Shown here: in pieces, positions 5,896 through 7,353 of the stretch
How the letters are laid out: each line of letters opens with the position of its first letter
Numbering within the stretch: the first letter of the stretch is position 1
Source: Acetobacteraceae bacterium
GTDB lineage: Bacteria > Pseudomonadota > Alphaproteobacteria > Acetobacterales > Acetobacteraceae
Assembly (NCBI GenBank): GCA_003133265.1
Contig: PKWQ01000438.1
Location: forward strand, 1 to 7,353
Reading direction: 5' to 3'
Length of the DNA: 7,353 bases
The notes under the pieces: model-generated
Seen by the model: only the letters and a program-made list of their open reading frames with translations
Told to the model about the DNA's origin: nothing
Database searches by the model: none
Position numbers and translations under genes: made by a program

Positions 5896-7353
5896 TCATC
5901 GCCCCCTGTCTCGCTCTCGCTCACGCGCCCGTGCGGCGTCTTCGCGGGCTTTCGCGGCTTCGACGATCTCGCGGATTGCCTGCGCCGCGTCGTCCTCCCC
6001 CCCTCTTTCCGCCCTTCCGCCGCCAGTGTCGGCACCAGTCGCAGCGCCCGTGCGTTGCGGCGACGGGGTCGGTTCATCGGCGGTGCGTTCTGTCGTCTGT
6101 TCGGTGTCGCGGCTGGAGCTGGAGTCTGAGCCAGGGCTGGGGCTGGGGCTGTCGCCGACGCCTGACTGGAAATGCTGTTCGTAGAACTGCGACGCCGCCC
6201 GCCGTTCATCGACCCGCGCCATTTGTCGGGCGAGTATGCGCAGGTCCGCCGCGCGGTCGTTCTCGGCTGCCGGTGGATTCTTCGCCCACTGGTCTTGAAC
6301 ATACTGGACATAATCGTCGAAGCCGTGACGAGCTGCCGCTTGCGGATTGGTCTCCTGCCATTTGGCATAGCTGCGCTGGGCGCTCTCATAGTTTTCGTGA
6401 CCGAGTGCCGATGCGCCACCTGTCGCCTTCATCCACGGCTCGCCCTTTGGGCGCGTGTTGACCGTGTCCGTGGCGACGAAGATTTCCGCCTTCTCGCGGT
6501 GCCGGGTCAGCGTGACGTAACTCGCCGCCGAGCGCCAATGCTCCGAATGATAGAGATAGGTCTGATCGAGCGTCTGCCCTTGCCCGCGATAGATGGTTCC
6601 GGCATAGCCATGCCGGACGGTCTGGAACTCCGCGGCATCAAAGGTTTTGATGTCGCCGCGCTTGCCGTCGAGCCGCACCGTCACCTTGGTGCCCTCGATG
6701 CCGGTCACCGTGCCGACGGCACCGTTGTGCAAACCCTCCTTCTTATTGGTGCCGGTGAACTGGATGCGGTCGCCGGTCGAGAACTCGCGCGTGGCTTCGG
6801 TGAAGACATTCACGCCGCGCAGTCGGCGCGGATCGTAGGCGACTGAGGCACCATTGTCGAGTTCGACGGTGAGCGTATTGGCGCGGGCATCGACCTCACG
6901 GACACGGGCGTAGCTGTTGCGCTCGATGCCTTCGGCCTTGCTGCCCGTGTGGTAATGCAACACGTCGCCCACGTTGTAGCGCGCCGCCCAGGTCCGGTCG
7001 GCCCCGGTCATATCGGAGCGGTGATCGAGCGTGCGCAGTTCGTGCCCACCGGCCGTCAGTGTTCCATTGCGCCGCAGCTCGGCGCGTACTGCTTCGTTGA
7101 TCTGGCGGCGGCTGCGATTGTCGGGAGAGACAATGATGGTGTTTTCGGGCAGCGCGGCATAGTCTCTGGCAATGGCCGCGATGCGTTCATTGGCACCCGC
7201 AATCTCCGTCACCCGTCCCTGTTCAGTGAGCAGCGAAACGCCTTTTTCGGTTTCGTTGTTGGCAAACAGTTCGACTGCGCGGCGCAACTCGGGGTCTTTC
7301 TGGCGCATAATTTGGTCGAGTTGCGAGGTCCGCATCCCGGCTTGCTGCATCTG
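5896..7353 (-). CDS. traA: TraA-type conjugative relaxase/helicase, C-terminal part (5' end outside window)
   Basis: The minus-strand frame is open from the right edge to a TGA at 5898-5896 (about 485 residues visible), so the N-terminal relaxase domain and helicase Walker A lie outside. In transfer the protein nicks the origin of transfer, stays bound to the strand and unwinds the duplex. Numbered from the Met at 7350, the visible RecD/TraI-like helicase half contains NTIIVSPDNRSRRQIN (70-85), a nucleic-acid-contact segment; an OB/SH3-like domain with GDVLHYHTGSK and GDRIQFT (128-198); motif V HGYAGTIYRGQGQTLD (247-262); and motif VI SYVTLTRHRE (277-286). Beyond about 395 lies a low-complexity tail: a Ser/Pro run (SPSPSPGSDSSSS at 401-413), a Thr/Glu/Gly-rich stretch, and a highly charged Arg/Glu/Ala helix to the end. 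The motifs resemble Ti-plasmid TraA, but without the N-terminus I cannot separate MobQ-type TraA from MobF relaxases that share this helicase half. Confidence 0.88.
   Translation of the reverse strand, partial: QMQQAGMRTSQLDQIMRQKDPELRRAVELFANNETEKGVSLLTEQGRVTEIAGANERIAAIARDYAALPENTIIVSPDNRSRRQINEAVRAELRRNGTLTAGGHELRTLDHRSDMTGADRTWAARYNVGDVLHYHTGSKAEGIERNSYARVREVDARANTLTVELDNGASVAYDPRRLRGVNVFTEATREFSTGDRIQFTGTNKKEGLHNGAVGTVTGIEGTKVTVRLDGKRGDIKTFDAAEFQTVRHGYAGTIYRGQGQTLDQTYLYHSEHWRSAASYVTLTRHREKAEIFVATDTVNTRPKGEPWMKATGGASALGHENYESAQRSYAKWQETNPQAAARHGFDDYVQYVQDQWAKNPPAAENDRAADLRILARQMARVDERRAASQFYEQHFQSGVGDSPSPSPGSDSSSSRDTEQTTERTADEPTPSPQRTGAATGADTGGGRAERGGEDDAAQAIREIVEAAKAREDAARARERERDRGR
6134..6151. 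repeat. Three tandem copies of GGGCTG inside the relaxase gene
   Basis: Three perfect 6-nt units encode the Ser-Pro repeats in the low-complexity tail of the relaxase (minus strand). Such repeats can change length by slippage; because the unit is a multiple of three, the frame would be kept. Confidence 0.6.

Noticed and set aside
5511..6461. Plus-strand ORF of 316 codons overlapping the coupling-protein stop
   Set aside because: It is antisense to the small gene and the relaxase tail. Its Arg/Pro/Ser-rich composition is typical of a shadow frame, and the overlap with the preceding stop is a coincidence of the GTGATG sequence.
6172..6846. Plus-strand ORF of 224 codons inside the relaxase gene
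   Set aside because: The opposite strand encodes helicase motifs V and VI over the same bases, so this is a shadow frame.
1..7353. CRISPR arrays, tRNA or rRNA genes, insertion-sequence ends, origin-of-transfer nick site
   Set aside because: I saw no regularly spaced repeats, tRNA-like cloverleaf or terminal inverted repeats with target duplications, and no recognisable nick-site consensus. The origin of transfer is often near the relaxase start, which is outside the window.

Overview
The window is high-GC accessory DNA, most likely from an alphaproteobacterium (Rhizobiales, Sphingomonadales or a relative). That assignment is an inference from GC-biased codon use and from the Ti-plasmid-like look of the relaxase and coupling protein. 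It appears to join a stability/recombination module to part of a conjugation (DNA-transfer) module, so the source is probably a conjugative plasmid or an integrative and conjugative element. Both ends are cut inside genes.

Left block (1-1753, minus strand): a compact three-gene operon reads leftwards from a good sigma70-type promoter (TTGACA, 17 nt, TACACT) flanked by a near-perfect 12-bp-arm palindrome. The genes are a DUF1778 ribbon-helix-helix antitoxin, a TacT-like GNAT acetyltransferase toxin, and a tyrosine recombinase that runs off the left edge. Both junctions are ATGA stop/start overlaps, so the recombinase looks translationally coupled to the toxin-antitoxin pair. The visible end of the recombinase looks shortened just after its HxxR motif.

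Spacer (1754-2085): no gene I can support with confidence; one weak 70-codon ORF.

Middle block (2086-5514, plus strand): a 315-residue polytopic membrane protein of no recognised family is followed, after a 306-nt spacer with a perfect 12-bp palindrome, by a VirD4/TraG-type coupling ATPase. The coupling protein lacks the usual N-terminal membrane anchor. It carries instead a C-terminal transmembrane helix and a bacterial SH3-like domain. The membrane protein ends in a short motif resembling the G-x-A-x-(W/F) linker that normally sits between the membrane anchor and the ATPase of VirD4 proteins. I read the pair as a possible split and re-wired coupling complex; this is the most interesting part of the window.

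Right block (5536-7353, minus strand): the C-terminal part of a TraA-type conjugative relaxase/helicase, followed by a small 55-residue acidic protein. A bulged inverted repeat lies just upstream of the small gene. This block converges on the coupling-protein gene, with 21 nt between the two stop codons. In use, the relaxase would nick and unwind the transferred strand, the coupling protein would deliver it to a type IV secretion channel (not in the window), and the toxin-antitoxin/recombinase operon would help keep or move the element.
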